The notes under the pieces were generated by a model. That model was given only the letters and a program-made list of their open reading frames with translations. It searched no databases and was not told the DNA's origin. Shown one piece after another: positions 46,190 to 55,506 of a stretch of DNA of 64,000 nt. The stretch's first letter is position 1, and each line of letters starts with the position of its first letter. A program made the translations under genes and the position numbers. Source of the DNA: Dermacoccus abyssi (GTDB taxonomy: Bacteria; Actinomycetota; Actinomycetes; Actinomycetales; Dermatophilaceae); the NCBI RefSeq assembly GCF_034541975.1, contig NZ_JAVYJM010000001.1; one strand, given 5' to 3'.

Positions 46190-47656
46190 TCAGTCGGTCT
46201 GCTGGACGGTGCGACGCAACACCTTCGAGGTGAGTGAGTCCGCGCCTGCGGAAATCTGACGGCCGAGCAGCGTCCCGAGGGAGACGCCGACCGACAGCGC
46301 AAGCCCCACGAGCATCGCCAGCAGGAACGAGTCGACCCAGTTGTTGCCCTCGTTGTCCGTGACGAAGTACATGATGCCCTTGTAGACCGCGAGACCGGGC
46401 AGCAAGGGAACAATGCTCGCGGCGGTCACTGCGATGCTCGGCACGTGCAGTCGCCGCGCCACCGTCGGTGCCGCACACCCGATGAGGAAGGTCGCGATTC
46501 CGGAGGCAACGGGCTGCGAGGTGCCCCCCAGGATGTTGAACGTGGCGAAGAGGAACCACGAGACCCCGCCCGTGACGATCGAGACGAGGACCGCTCGGGG
46601 CGCGCAGTAGGCCGAGACGGCGAAGGCGCCGCCGAGCAGCGCTCCGGCGAGGATCTGGACGACGACGTTCTGCGCCAACCCGTCCGAGGGGATGACGTAC
46701 AGGTTCACCCCGATGCGACGCGCGAGACTCAGCACGAGCAGAACCCCGGCCACGACGCCGCCGGTCAGCAGCATGACCTCGTACGTGCGCGCACCGGCGG
46801 TGAGGTAGAAGCCGTCCAGGGTGTCCTGCGCAGCGGTGACGACGGACATACCGGCCAGCAGCACCACGATGCTCGAGGCCACGACGATGCTCGGGCGCAC
46901 TTGTGCGAGCCACCAGATGCCGCCGGTGTGATCGCGGATGACGAGCAATGCCACCGCGATGCCGGCTGCGATGGTCGCCCCGATGACCTGTCCGAAGAAG
47001 GTCGACAGCCCCATCCGCGCGAACCGCACCTGGACGTAGTCGATGAGCGCGGTGGCGACACCGGAGATGAGGATCATCATGAGACCACCACCGAGAAGCA
47101 TGGCGACACCGGCGCCCATGAGACCCCACGCTGCCGTCACGACGCCGCGACGGTAGGAGTGCGGCATCTCGAGGATGCGTTCGAGCTCACCGAGGTTGTC
47201 CTCGATGTCGACGGGCTCGCTGCCGCTGGCACCGATCTCGCGCACGAGGGAGTGGAGCGCCTCGAGGCGCGAGTAGTCCGTACCCATCGAACTGACGATG
47301 CGCATGACGGTGATGGGGTCGCGGTGCACGCCGCGGTGCATGCTGAGCGTCACGGAGGTGTAGGTGATGTCGACGTGGACGCTCGAGAGGCCGTAGGCGC
47401 GGCAGACCCGCAACAGGGCAGCTGTCGTGTCGGCGACGGAGGCCCCGGTCACGAGCATGGCCTCACCGAGACGCAGGCAGAAGTCGATGACGGCGCGGGT
47501 GTGCCACTCCGAGACGTAGTCACTCCCGCCCCGAACCGCGATGGGCATCGTCGGAGGACCGCTCGGACGCAGCACCGATCGAGCTCGTCCTCGCACGCGT
47601 GTCGAACCGCCCGGCGTCGATCGTTGGGGCCGTCCACGCATGGTGCCCTCGGGCAT
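46190..47656 (-). CDS. Threonine/serine exporter ThrE family protein
   Basis: 488 residues. N-terminal ThrE/DUF1212 domain (FCLRLGEAMLVTGASVADT, VHVDITYTSVTLSMHRG) followed by about ten membrane helices and a C-terminal DUF3815-like part (IAVTAASIVPLLPGLAVYKG). In Corynebacterium ThrE exports threonine and serine by proton motive force. Start ATG 47656 has AAGGTGG upstream; ATG 47689 and 47641 are alternatives. Confidence 0.88.
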   Translation of the reverse strand: MPEGTMRGRPQRSTPGGSTRVRGRARSVLRPSGPPTMPIAVRGGSDYVSEWHTRAVIDFCLRLGEAMLVTGASVADTTAALLRVCRAYGLSSVHVDITYTSVTLSMHRGVHRDPITVMRIVSSMGTDYSRLEALHSLVREIGASGSEPVDIEDNLGELERILEMPHSYRRGVVTAAWGLMGAGVAMLLGGGLMMILISGVATALIDYVQVRFARMGLSTFFGQVIGATIAAGIAVALLVIRDHTGGIWWLAQVRPSIVVASSIVVLLAGMSVVTAAQDTLDGFYLTAGARTYEVMLLTGGVVAGVLLVLSLARRIGVNLYVIPSDGLAQNVVVQILAGALLGGAFAVSAYCAPRAVLVSIVTGGVSWFLFATFNILGGTSQPVASGIATFLIGCAAPTVARRLHVPSIAVTAASIVPLLPGLAVYKGIMYFVTDNEGNNWVDSFLLAMLVGLALSVGVSLGTLLGRQISAGADSLTSKVLRRTVQQTD

Positions 47657-47763
47657 TTTCACCACCTTGTCGCATCCACCATCAGCCACCCGTCATTCTG
47701 CGGCATACCCACCCCGGGTCGGCAAGCCGCCCACCCGGCGCAGTGTCGGCGCGAAGAGGCACA

Positions 47764-49266
47764 ATGGGAGGTGTGAGTGAGAAGCAGCAGCAAGCAGAGC
47801 ACCGAAGCCGCCCCGGCGGCGCACAGTTCCGCGAGTTCGTGGCCTCCGGCTGGGCGCCGCGCGACACGACGCCGACGGCCCGTGCGGCCGTCGCGGACTT
47901 CACGCCGGCCCGCCGCGAGGCCCTCTCGCGGGAGTTTCCCGAAGCACGGCTCGTCATCCCCGCAGGCGGACTCAAGGTGCGCAGCAACGACTGCGACTAC
48001 CAGTTCCGTCCCCACTCGGCCTTTGCCTGGGTGACGGGCCTGGGCGCCGATCGTGAACCGGACGCCGTATTCGTCCTCGAGCCGCGCCCCGAGGGCGGCC
48101 ACGAAGCCCAGATCTTCTTCAAGCCCCTCGCAGGCCGCGACACCGAGGAGTTCTTCGGTGACAGCCGCTACGGAGAGTTCTGGGTGGGTGCTCGACCCAC
48201 GCTCGATGACATGTCGAACGAGCTGGGCGTGACGGCCCGCCACCTCGATGAGTTCGGTGACGCCGTCGCGAAGGACGCCGGCGCCGTCGACGTCCTCGTC
48301 GTGCGCGACGCCGACGCCGACGTCACCGCCCAGATCGAGCAGGTGCGTTCCCACCTCGACGAGGCGACCACCGAGGCCGTCCAGGCCAAGGACGCCGAGC
48401 TGGCACGCTTCCTGTCCACCGCGCGCCTGACGAAGGACGCGTGGGAGGTCGGCCAGATGCGCGAGGCCTGCGACGCCACGGCACGTGGCTTCGAGGCCGT
48501 CGTCGCCGACCTTCCGGAAGCGGTACACCGCGGTCGCGGTGAGCGTTGGGTCGAGGGCGTCTTCGGACTCCACGCGCGTCACGCCGGCAACGGCGTCGGC
48601 TACGACTCCATCTGCGCGAGCGGCGACCACGCCAACACGCTGCACTGGATCAAGAACACCGGCGAGATCCGCTCCGGCGACCTCCTCCTCATCGATGCCG
48701 GAGTCGAGGTCGACTCGCTGTTCACCGCCGACGTGACGCGTACGCTGCCGGTCTCGGGAACCTTCTCCCCTGCCCAGCGCGAGATCTACCAGGCCGTCCT
48801 CGACGCACAGAACGCCGGTTTCGCGGCCGCGAAACCCGGTGCGAAGTTCTGCGACGTCCACGCCGCGGCCATCCGCGTCATCGCCGAGCGCCTGCACGGG
48901 TGGGGCCTTCTTCCCGAGGGTGTCGACGTCGAGGCGACGCTCGACCCGGAGAACGGCCAGTACCACCGTCGCTGGATGGTGCACGGTACGAGCCACCACC
49001 TCGGCCTCGACGTCCACGACTGCGCCCTGGCGCGCAAGGAGGAGTACATGGACGCCGAACTCAGCGAGGGCATGATCATCACGATCGAGCCGGGCCTGTA
49101 CTTCAAGGCGGACGACGAGCTCGCCCCCGAGCGCTTCCGCGGCATCGGTGTGCGCATCGAGGACGACGTGCTCATCACGGCCGACGGCAACGAGAACCTG
49201 TCGAAGGCCCTTCCCCGTGAGCCTGACGAGGTCGAGGCCTGGATCAAGGACGTCTGGAGCCGCTGA
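47764..49266 (+). CDS. Aminopeptidase P family protein (Xaa-Pro aminopeptidase)
   Basis: 500 residues. N-terminal creatinase-like domain (NDCDYQFRPHSAFAWVTG) and the pita-bread metalloprotease domain with all five metal ligands: Asp in LLIDAGVEVDS, Asp in FTADVTRTLP, His in HGTSHHLGLDVHD, Glu in ITIEPGLYF and Glu in GVRIEDDVLIT. Removes N-terminal residues before proline. Start ATG 47764 follows AGAGG; GTG 47773 is an alternative. Confidence 0.9.
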   Translation: MGGVSEKQQQAEHRSRPGGAQFREFVASGWAPRDTTPTARAAVADFTPARREALSREFPEARLVIPAGGLKVRSNDCDYQFRPHSAFAWVTGLGADREPDAVFVLEPRPEGGHEAQIFFKPLAGRDTEEFFGDSRYGEFWVGARPTLDDMSNELGVTARHLDEFGDAVAKDAGAVDVLVVRDADADVTAQIEQVRSHLDEATTEAVQAKDAELARFLSTARLTKDAWEVGQMREACDATARGFEAVVADLPEAVHRGRGERWVEGVFGLHARHAGNGVGYDSICASGDHANTLHWIKNTGEIRSGDLLLIDAGVEVDSLFTADVTRTLPVSGTFSPAQREIYQAVLDAQNAGFAAAKPGAKFCDVHAAAIRVIAERLHGWGLLPEGVDVEATLDPENGQYHRRWMVHGTSHHLGLDVHDCALARKEEYMDAELSEGMIITIEPGLYFKADDELAPERFRGIGVRIEDDVLITADGNENLSKALPREPDEVEAWIKDVWSR

Positions 49267-49283
49267 CGTTCTGCCCGGACGAG

Positions 49284-49323
49284 CGACGGCCCTTCACTTC
49301 CGAGAGGAGGTGACGGGCCGTCG
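49284..49323. terminator. Terminator hairpin between convergent genes
   Basis: CGACGGCCC / GGGCCGTCG arms around a loop with its own TCACTTCC...GAGGTGA pairing. Confidence 0.65.
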
Positions 49324-49345
49324 TCGATCGTGGGAGCGTCCGCGA

Positions 49346-50047
49346 TCAGTAGACGCTGACCGGCTCGCCGATGTAGAGCAGGCGGTTCGCGATGAGGAAG
49401 TTCTGCGCCGACACGGACAGGCGGCAGCAACCGTGCGAGGCCGGGTAGGCCGGGATGGACGCGGAGCCGTGGAAGGCGATGCCACCGTTGAAGTAGAACG
49501 GGCGCCACAGGCCACCGAGTGCGCCGTAGTCCCAGCCGTTCGATCCGCGACGGTTGATGCGGAACTCGCCGGACGGCGTGGTCGCGCGGATCTTGCGGCC
49601 GTAGTAGGTGAACAGCTCACCGTTGCCGGTGGAGGTGTTGAAGATGTACTTCACCGAACCACCGCGCACGACCATGACGATCTGGCGACGCTTGTCGACC
49701 TCCATGCGGTTACCACCGCGACGGCTGCCCGGGCGGGTTCCGCGGTTGACGGCGCCCCACGTCTTGGCACCCACGACCCCGTCGCGGCCGAGACCGGCGA
49801 CCTTCTGGATGGCGAGGACGGCCTGCACCGTCAGTGCACCGAAGACACCGTCGGGCGTGCCACACCAGTAGCCGAGCGAGTTGAGGCGCTTCTGAAGCGC
49901 GGTGACGGACGAACCGCGGCTACCGGCCTTGAGAACCGGGTTGGCTGCGGAGGCGCTGGTGGCCACGCCGGTACCCACGGCGGCCAGTGCGCCCATGGCG
50001 GCAGCACCCGCGACGACACCGCGGCGGCTGATTTCGTTGTGTTCCAT
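49346..50047 (-). CDS. Tat-exported L,D-transpeptidase with peptidoglycan-binding domain
   Basis: 233 residues. Twin-arginine signal: ISRRGVVAGAAAMGALAAV then TSASA-A. A PG_binding_1 domain follows (SSVTALQKRLNSLGYWC, VQAVLAIQKVAGL). The YkuD domain ends with GIAFHGSASIPAYPASHGCC, catalytic Cys207 in the SHGC motif with Arg209. Such enzymes make 3-3 peptidoglycan cross-links or attach proteins. ATG 50047 with AAGGAG seven bases upstream. Confidence 0.9.
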   Translation of the reverse strand: MEHNEISRRGVVAGAAAMGALAAVGTGVATSASAANPVLKAGSRGSSVTALQKRLNSLGYWCGTPDGVFGALTVQAVLAIQKVAGLGRDGVVGAKTWGAVNRGTRPGSRRGGNRMEVDKRRQIVMVVRGGSVKYIFNTSTGNGELFTYYGRKIRATTPSGEFRINRRGSNGWDYGALGGLWRPFYFNGGIAFHGSASIPAYPASHGCCRLSVSAQNFLIANRLLYIGEPVSVY

Positions 50048-50305
50048 GACACGTCTCCTTCTCGTGGAACGGGCGACCACTCGGCCGCTGCGGTTTCCCT
50101 CCCGCGTACCTATGACGCAACTGCGAGGCGTCCGGTTCCCCAAGAGGTCGATGTTCGTCGAACCGTCGACGACACCGCGCCTGCAGTGCTCGTACGTCGT
50201 TCCATCCAAACCAACGTCCATCATGCCAGAGAAACCCGATGCGGCTCCGCCGCCGGAGCCGTGTAGCGAGCACCTGCAACGAAATCGCAATGAAATACTG
50301 CGTGC

Positions 50306-50950
50306 ATGAGTGCACCCACCGACCGTCTCGTCGCCGAAGCCCTCGCGAAGTCGGGGTTGCTGTGGCTCACCTCCGCGGCCGGGTCTGCACCGTGTTGGCA
50401 CGTGGTCGTCGATGGTGTCGCGTACGTCGTCACGGGCCCGGGTGAGCAGTACAGCCCCGTCCACGTGGGGCGTACGAGCGTCGTCGCGCGGGCCAAGGAG
50501 TCTCGCGCTCGCCTCGTCGCGTTCGACGCGGAGGCCTCCGTCGTCTCGCCCGAGGACGACGATTGGGAAGCCGCCACGGGCGCTCTCAAGGTGGGGCGTC
50601 TCAACGCTCCCGGAGGCGACATCGTGGCTCGGTGGCGTGAGGAGGCCACGGTTCTGCGGCTCGTTCCCGACCTCACCACGGTCGTGCTGCGCGGACAGAA
50701 GCTGCCGCCGCCAGCCGCGGAGAGTGGCTCGACATCCGACACACCCACCCCGGCGCAGCAGACACCCGGTGACCGTCCCGATGACGGCCGGCGTCCGGCG
50801 TCCGGGCCCACCCGCTCCGCACGGGCCGCCGCCGAGCGCGCGAACCGTGCCGCGCAACGCGCCGACGAACAGGCGACGAACGAAAGCGGTCCTGCTTCGC
50901 CGGAAGCCGGGTCGGGTGACGACGGCGGCGCGGCTAAGGTGAGCCCGTGA
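50306..50950 (+). CDS. Conserved hypothetical protein upstream of MgtE_N gene
   Basis: 214 residues. The first ~135 residues form a compact domain with β-strand pattern (LLWLTSAAGSAPCWHVVVDG, VAYVVTGPGEQYSPVHVG, ARLVAFDAEAS) that vaguely resembles a flavin split barrel, without a diagnostic motif. The rest is Pro/Ala/Arg/Glu-rich and disordered. Stop and the next GTG share bases, so it is co-translated with the MgtE_N gene. Confidence 0.6.
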   Translation: MSAPTDRLVAEALAKSGLLWLTSAAGSAPCWHVVVDGVAYVVTGPGEQYSPVHVGRTSVVARAKESRARLVAFDAEASVVSPEDDDWEAATGALKVGRLNAPGGDIVARWREEATVLRLVPDLTTVVLRGQKLPPPAAESGSTSDTPTPAQQTPGDRPDDGRRPASGPTRSARAAAERANRAAQRADEQATNESGPASPEAGSGDDGGAAKVSP

Positions 50951-52254
50951 GTACCCGCGTCTTCGTCGCCCGCCTCGTCGGCCTCACCGTCTTCGATCCG
51001 CTCGGAGACCGTGTGGGACGAGTTCGTGACGTCGTCGTCGTCTTCGGCAAGAACCCGAGCCCGCGCGTCATCGGCCTCGTCGTCGAGGTCGTCCAGCGTC
51101 GCCGCGTGTTCCTGCCGCTGACGCGTGTCACCTCCATCGACGCGGGCAAGGTCATCACCACCGGTCTCGTCAACATGCGCCGCTTCGAGCAGCGCCACAA
51201 CGAGACCCTCGTGTGTGCCGAGCTCTTCGACCGCCAGGTCACCGTGCGCGACCCCGAAGCCGAGGAGTTCGTCGGCACGGTCGAGGACATGTCGATGGAG
51301 CAGAACCAGCGCCGCGACTGGAACATCACGAAGGTCTTCGTGCGTGAGTCGGGCAGCGCCTCGAGCGCGTCGCGGGCCATGAACCGGCTGGCGCGTCGAC
51401 GCGCGGGCAAGACGAGCCTGCACGATATCCGCGACGTCTTCGGTCTGCACCGCGAGCACCAGGAGCAGTCGGCCGAGCGACTCCTCGAGGCGTACGACGA
51501 CCTGCGCGTTGAGGACCTCGCCGAGGTCATCCACGACCTCACACCGAAGCGGCGCGCCGAGGTGGCCGCGGCCCTCGACGACGGCAAGCTCGCCGATGTC
51601 CTCGAGGAGCTCCCCGAGGACGACCAGGTCGAGATCATCGCCGCGCTCGGCACCGACCGTGCCGCCGACGTCCTCGAGGCCATGGAACCGGACGACGCCG
51701 CCGACCTCCTCGGCGACCTGCCGCCCGAGACGGCCGAGGACCTGCTCAAGCGGATGGAGCCCGAGGACGCCGCGCCGCTGCGACGCCTCCTCTCCTACGA
51801 CGAGAACACCGCCGGTGGTCTCATGACCACCGAGCCCGCCATCCTCGGCCCGGAAGCCACGATCGCGGAGGCACTCGCCGTCGTGCGCCGTGAGGAGCTC
51901 GACCCGGCCCTCGCGTCGGCCGTCTTCATTGCGCGCCCGCCGCTCGAGGTGCCCACGGGACGCTTCCTCGGGATGGTGCACACGCAGCGTCTGCTGCGCG
52001 AGCCGCCGCACACGTCGGTCGGCAACGTCGTCGACTCGACCATCGACCCGCTGAACGTCGAGGCTCCTCTCGGTGAGGTGACGCGCACGCTGGCGCAGTA
52101 CAACCTCGTCTCGCTGCCCGTCGTCGACGACAACGGGCGCCTGCTCGGCGCCGTCACGGTCGACGACGTGCTCGACCACATCCTTCCCGAGGACTGGCGT
52201 GAGGAGCGCCACGACCTTCACCACGACCGCAAGCTGCCGGGGGTGGACGCATGA
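50947..52254 (+). CDS. MgtE N-terminal/CBS domain protein without transporter domain
   Basis: 435 residues. A PRC-barrel-like N-terminus (VGLTVFDPLGDRVGRVRDVV), an MgtE_N superhelix (~165-285: LAEVIHDLTPKRRAEVAAAL, DDAADLLGDLPPETAEDLL) and a CBS pair (NTAGGLMTTEPAILGP, LVSLPVVDDNGRLLGAVTVD). No transmembrane part follows, so it is the Mg-sensing cytosolic half only. M. tuberculosis Rv1232c has the same form. ATGA overlap with the DUF1003 membrane gene suggests the two products interact. Confidence 0.88.
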   Translation: MSTRVFVARLVGLTVFDPLGDRVGRVRDVVVVFGKNPSPRVIGLVVEVVQRRRVFLPLTRVTSIDAGKVITTGLVNMRRFEQRHNETLVCAELFDRQVTVRDPEAEEFVGTVEDMSMEQNQRRDWNITKVFVRESGSASSASRAMNRLARRRAGKTSLHDIRDVFGLHREHQEQSAERLLEAYDDLRVEDLAEVIHDLTPKRRAEVAAALDDGKLADVLEELPEDDQVEIIAALGTDRAADVLEAMEPDDAADLLGDLPPETAEDLLKRMEPEDAAPLRRLLSYDENTAGGLMTTEPAILGPEATIAEALAVVRREELDPALASAVFIARPPLEVPTGRFLGMVHTQRLLREPPHTSVGNVVDSTIDPLNVEAPLGEVTRTLAQYNLVSLPVVDDNGRLLGAVTVDDVLDHILPEDWREERHDLHHDRKLPGVDA

Positions 52255-52934
52255 GCCGTAGCGGCAAGGACGAACGTCGCGACAACCGCGAGGAGATGCG
52301 CCGCGACGCTCTCAAGGAAGCGCGCCGCGAGATGCGCGGCGACGAACGCGGCGAGAGCACGGGGCGCCTCGATCAGCCCCAGGAGAAGCGCGCGAGTGTG
52401 CTGCCGCGCTTCTCGATGGACTCCGAGAACTTCGGTGTCGCGAGCGAGAAGTTCGCGCGCTTCATGGGCACGGCGACGTTCCTCATCTGGATGACGCTGT
52501 TCGTCGCCATCTGGCTGGCGTGGAACACCTTCATGCCCGAATCGGCCCAGTTCGACCCTCGTGCGCTCAACTACACGCTGCTCACGCTCATCCTGTCGCT
52601 GCAGGCCAGCTACGCGGCGCCGCTCATCCTGCTCGCGCAGAACCGTCAGGACGACCGTGACCGTGTCGGTCTCGAACAGGACCGGGCACGCGACGAGCGC
52701 AACCTCGCCGACACCGAGTTCCTCACCCGCGAGGTGGCCTCGCTCCGTCTCGCGATGCGTGAGACCGCGACGCGTGACTTCGTCCGTTCCGAGCTGCGCT
52801 CGCTCCTGGAGGAGATGGAGGAGCGCGGCATGCTTGCCTCACCGGAGGACGACGAGGAGGAGGCGGGCGGTCGCGCGGAGCGTTCGAAGAACGAGCGCAA
52901 GCCGCGGCGCAAGGACGTCTCGAGCGGCGCCTGA
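52251..52934 (+). CDS. DUF1003 membrane protein
   Basis: 227 residues. Highly charged N-terminus (RDNREEMRRDALKEARRE), then two transmembrane helices (FLIWMTLFVAIWLAWNTF and LLTLILSLQASYAAPLILLA) joined by FDPRALNYT, then QNRQDDRDR and a coiled-coil, acidic/basic C-terminus. Family function unknown. Coupled to the MgtE_N gene by overlap. Confidence 0.88.
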   Translation: MSRSGKDERRDNREEMRRDALKEARREMRGDERGESTGRLDQPQEKRASVLPRFSMDSENFGVASEKFARFMGTATFLIWMTLFVAIWLAWNTFMPESAQFDPRALNYTLLTLILSLQASYAAPLILLAQNRQDDRDRVGLEQDRARDERNLADTEFLTREVASLRLAMRETATRDFVRSELRSLLEEMEERGMLASPEDDEEEAGGRAERSKNERKPRRKDVSSGA

Positions 52935-53033
52935 TCGGCGCCCTTCCCGCCGTCTCCGGGTGACAAGGCGGACGTGTGCAACACCACGTCGCCCCGGCAT
53001 GAGCACTTCGTACTGGGTCGTACGATGGATGGC

Positions 53034-54167
53034 ATGTCCACTCCCACTCTCGATGCCATCGGCGCTGCCCTCGCGACGGTCGAAGACCCTGAAATCAAGA
53101 AGCCCATCACCGAACTGGGCATGGTCGACTCGGTCGACGTCTCCGAGAGCGGCCACGTCGCCGTCACGATCCTTCTGACGATCGCGGGCTGCCCGCTGAA
53201 GTCGAAGCTCACCGAAGACACCACGAAGGCCGTCATGGGCGTCGAGGGCGTCACCGGCGTCAACGTGACGCTCGGTGTCATGACCGACGAGCAGCGCAAG
53301 GATCTGCGTGAGCAGCTGCGTGGCGGTCAGGCCGAGCGCGAGGTGCCCTTCGCGCAGCCGGGTTCGATGACGCGCGTCTACGCCGTCGCCTCCGGCAAGG
53401 GTGGCGTCGGCAAGTCGTCCGTCACGACGAACCTCGCTGCCGCGATGGCGGAGCAGGGCCTCAAGGTCGGTGTCGTGGACGCCGACATCTACGGCTTCTC
53501 CGTGCCGCGCATGCTCGGCGTCGAGCAGCGCCCGACGCAGGTTGACGACATGATCCTGCCGCCGGACAGCCACGGCGTGAAGGTCATCTCCATCGGCATG
53601 TTCGTGCCCGGTAACCAGCCCGTCGTGTGGCGAGGCCCGATGCTGCACCGCGCGCTGCAGCAGTTCCTCGCGGACGTGTTCTGGGGCGACCTCGACGTCC
53701 TCCTGCTCGACCTGCCGCCCGGCACGGGTGACATCGCCATCTCGGTGGCGCAGCTCATCCCGACGGCGGAGATCCTCGTCGTGACGACGCCGCAGCAGGC
53801 TGCCGCGGAGGTCGCGGAGCGCGCCGGCGCGATCGCGTTGCAGACGAAGCAGCGCGTGGCCGGCGTCATCGAGAACATGTCGTGGCTGGAGCTGCCGGAC
53901 GGCACGCGTCAGGAGATCTTCGGTGCGGGTGGCGGCCAGGCGGTCGCCGACTCGCTGACGCAGGCCATCGGCGCGAAGGTCGAGCTGTTGGGCCAGATTC
54001 CGCTCGACACGACGTTGCGTGAGGGCGCTGACGCGGGTACGCCGGTCGTCGTGGGCAACCCCGACTCCCCCGCCGCGGTGGCGCTGCGCGGTATCGCGAA
54101 GGGCCTCGGCACGCGTGCGCGCGGCCTGGCGGGCCGCAGCCTGGGCCTCACCCCGAACCGCAAGTAA
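53034..54167 (+). CDS. apbC: Mrp/ApbC family Fe-S cluster carrier ATPase
   Basis: 377 residues. N-terminal MIP18 (DUF59) domain with LLTIAGCPLKSKL, then the ParA-like ATPase: deviant Walker A GKGGVGKSS at 121-129, VVDADIYGFSVPRML, LLLDLPPGTGDIAIS. The C-terminal CxxC of classical Mrp is absent (SWLELPDGT), as is common in actinobacteria. Role: assembling/delivering Fe-S clusters. Start ATG 53034. Confidence 0.9.
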   Translation: MSTPTLDAIGAALATVEDPEIKKPITELGMVDSVDVSESGHVAVTILLTIAGCPLKSKLTEDTTKAVMGVEGVTGVNVTLGVMTDEQRKDLREQLRGGQAEREVPFAQPGSMTRVYAVASGKGGVGKSSVTTNLAAAMAEQGLKVGVVDADIYGFSVPRMLGVEQRPTQVDDMILPPDSHGVKVISIGMFVPGNQPVVWRGPMLHRALQQFLADVFWGDLDVLLLDLPPGTGDIAISVAQLIPTAEILVVTTPQQAAAEVAERAGAIALQTKQRVAGVIENMSWLELPDGTRQEIFGAGGGQAVADSLTQAIGAKVELLGQIPLDTTLREGADAGTPVVVGNPDSPAAVALRGIAKGLGTRARGLAGRSLGLTPNRK

Positions 54168-54174
54168 AGCGAAC

Positions 54175-54220
54175 ACGAAGCGCCTCGGCCGGACCGAAAG
54201 GTCCAGCCGAGGCGCTTCGT
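54175..54220. terminator. Terminator after apbC
   Basis: ACGAAGCGCCTCGGC / GCCGAGGCGCTTCGT arms with an inner GGACC/GGTCC stem and GAAA loop. Confidence 0.8.
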
Positions 54221-54395
54221 CATGTAGCGGAAGCACGCACGTCGCCCGCTGAAGAGTGAGGATGTGCCGCGAAAGGTGAGCAGCGCAGACCAACCGGACC
54301 GCGCTGGGAGCCGACTCGCCCCGAAGGCCTGTCGCACCGTGGGCTCTGACCGAGCTTGCGAGGTCAGATCACCGGAAGATAGGGCAAGGGAGCGC

Positions 54396-54890
54396 CTACG
54401 TCGCGTCGGTGTCGAACGGCGTGGTGCGGTCGGGGTGGTATTCGGCGGTGATGTGGGAGCGCGGGGCGCTGGGGATCGCTTGGGTGTCCTCGCCGCCGAC
54501 GCCTGCACTGTGGGTTTCGGCGCCGACGCCGGACGCAGCGTGGTCGGGGCCGACGGCGCCGGCCGCGGTGGAGCCGTTGGCTCGACGTTCGGTGAGGCCG
54601 ACTTCGGCGGCGATATCGGCGTCGGGGTCGTCGAAGAGGGCTTCGCGAACGATGCGGCGCGGGTCGTACTGACGCGGGTCGTACTGACGCCAGTCGATGT
54701 CCTGGTATTCGGGGCCCATCTCGGATTTGAGTTGGGTCTTGGCACCTTCGGCCATGTCGCGTGCGGTGCGGATGAAGGTGCGCAACTTCGCGATGTATTC
54801 CGGCAGGCGCTTCGGGCCGATGAGCGCGAGAGCGATGATGACGATGAGAATGAACTCGCCGGAGTTGATGTCGATGAACGGGATGTTCAC
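54396..54890 (-). CDS. tatB: Sec-independent translocase subunit TatB
   Basis: 164 residues. One N-terminal helix (GEFILIVIIALALIGPKRLP) with the Glu and the G-P hinge before an amphipathic helix (EYIAKLRTFIRTARDMAEG), as in TatB. The C-terminal ~90 residues are disordered. It lies next to rseA/sigE as in mycobacteria. The Tat-exported L,D-transpeptidase above is a likely client. Genuine stop is TAG. Confidence 0.88.
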   Translation of the reverse strand: MNIPFIDINSGEFILIVIIALALIGPKRLPEYIAKLRTFIRTARDMAEGAKTQLKSEMGPEYQDIDWRQYDPRQYDPRRIVREALFDDPDADIAAEVGLTERRANGSTAAGAVGPDHAASGVGAETHSAGVGGEDTQAIPSAPRSHITAEYHPDRTTPFDTDAT

Positions 54891-54921
54891 GCGCGCGTCA
54901 CCCCTGCGAAGTCGATCTCGA

Positions 54922-55506
54922 TCATGGTGCCATTCTGCCTGATCGCTCGTCGTTCGCCTGAATCAGGACGACGGACCAGGCGCTGCGGGCAACCGATCGT
55001 GGCCCTTCGCCGCGCACCTCGGGCGCGTCGAAGTGGTCGGTGGTCTGGGCGTTGGACGCCATGGTGGGGGCGCCGGGTGCCGTGCTGCGCGGGTGGGCGG
55101 CGCTGCTCATGACGATGGCGCCGCAGGCTGCCGCGAGCGCGACCATGCCGAGAACCGGGCGTCGGGAAGATCGGTTGTACTGCGCGGGGGCGTCCGGGGA
55201 GAGGAGGTGGACCCGCTCCTCTTTCGCCGGGGAATGCACGGCGGCCTCGCCACGAGGTGTGTCGTACGACGGATCACGTGTGTCGAGCGCAACGAGCCCT
55301 GCGACGAGGCGAGCGTGACGTCCGGGGTCGAGGGGCACTCGGCGCACCTGCAGGACGATGGCACGTTCGGCTTCGACGCTATGGCGGCAGCCCTCGCAGC
55401 TGATGATGTGCCGTGCGGCGAGGTGGGAGCTCGTCTCGTCGAGTTGGCCGTCGACGTAGGCGTCGACGAACTCTCCGAGGTGGCCCTCCCTGTAGCGGCG
55501 CGTCAC
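54922..55506 (-). CDS. rseA: Anti-sigma factor RseA-like (zinc-binding)
   Basis: 194 residues. ZAS motif H33-x3-C37-x2-C40 in AARHIISCEGC marks a group of redox-sensitive anti-sigma factors. A single hydrophobic helix (VLGMVALAAACGAIVMSSA, ~118-136) may anchor it in the membrane. ATGA overlap with sigE gives paired synthesis. It likely holds SigE inactive until envelope or oxidative stress. Confidence 0.85.
   Translation of the reverse strand: MTRRYREGHLGEFVDAYVDGQLDETSSHLAARHIISCEGCRHSVEAERAIVLQVRRVPLDPGRHARLVAGLVALDTRDPSYDTPRGEAAVHSPAKEERVHLLSPDAPAQYNRSSRRPVLGMVALAAACGAIVMSSAAHPRSTAPGAPTMASNAQTTDHFDAPEVRGEGPRSVARSAWSVVLIQANDERSGRMAP

Noticed and set aside
54396..54398. Genome-wide reassignment of TAG as a sense codon
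   Set aside because: tatB (stop at 54398-54396), tag (58393-58391) and the abiEii end (9383-9381) use TAG as a normal stop, so the code is standard; the interrupted genes are better read as nonsense mutations.
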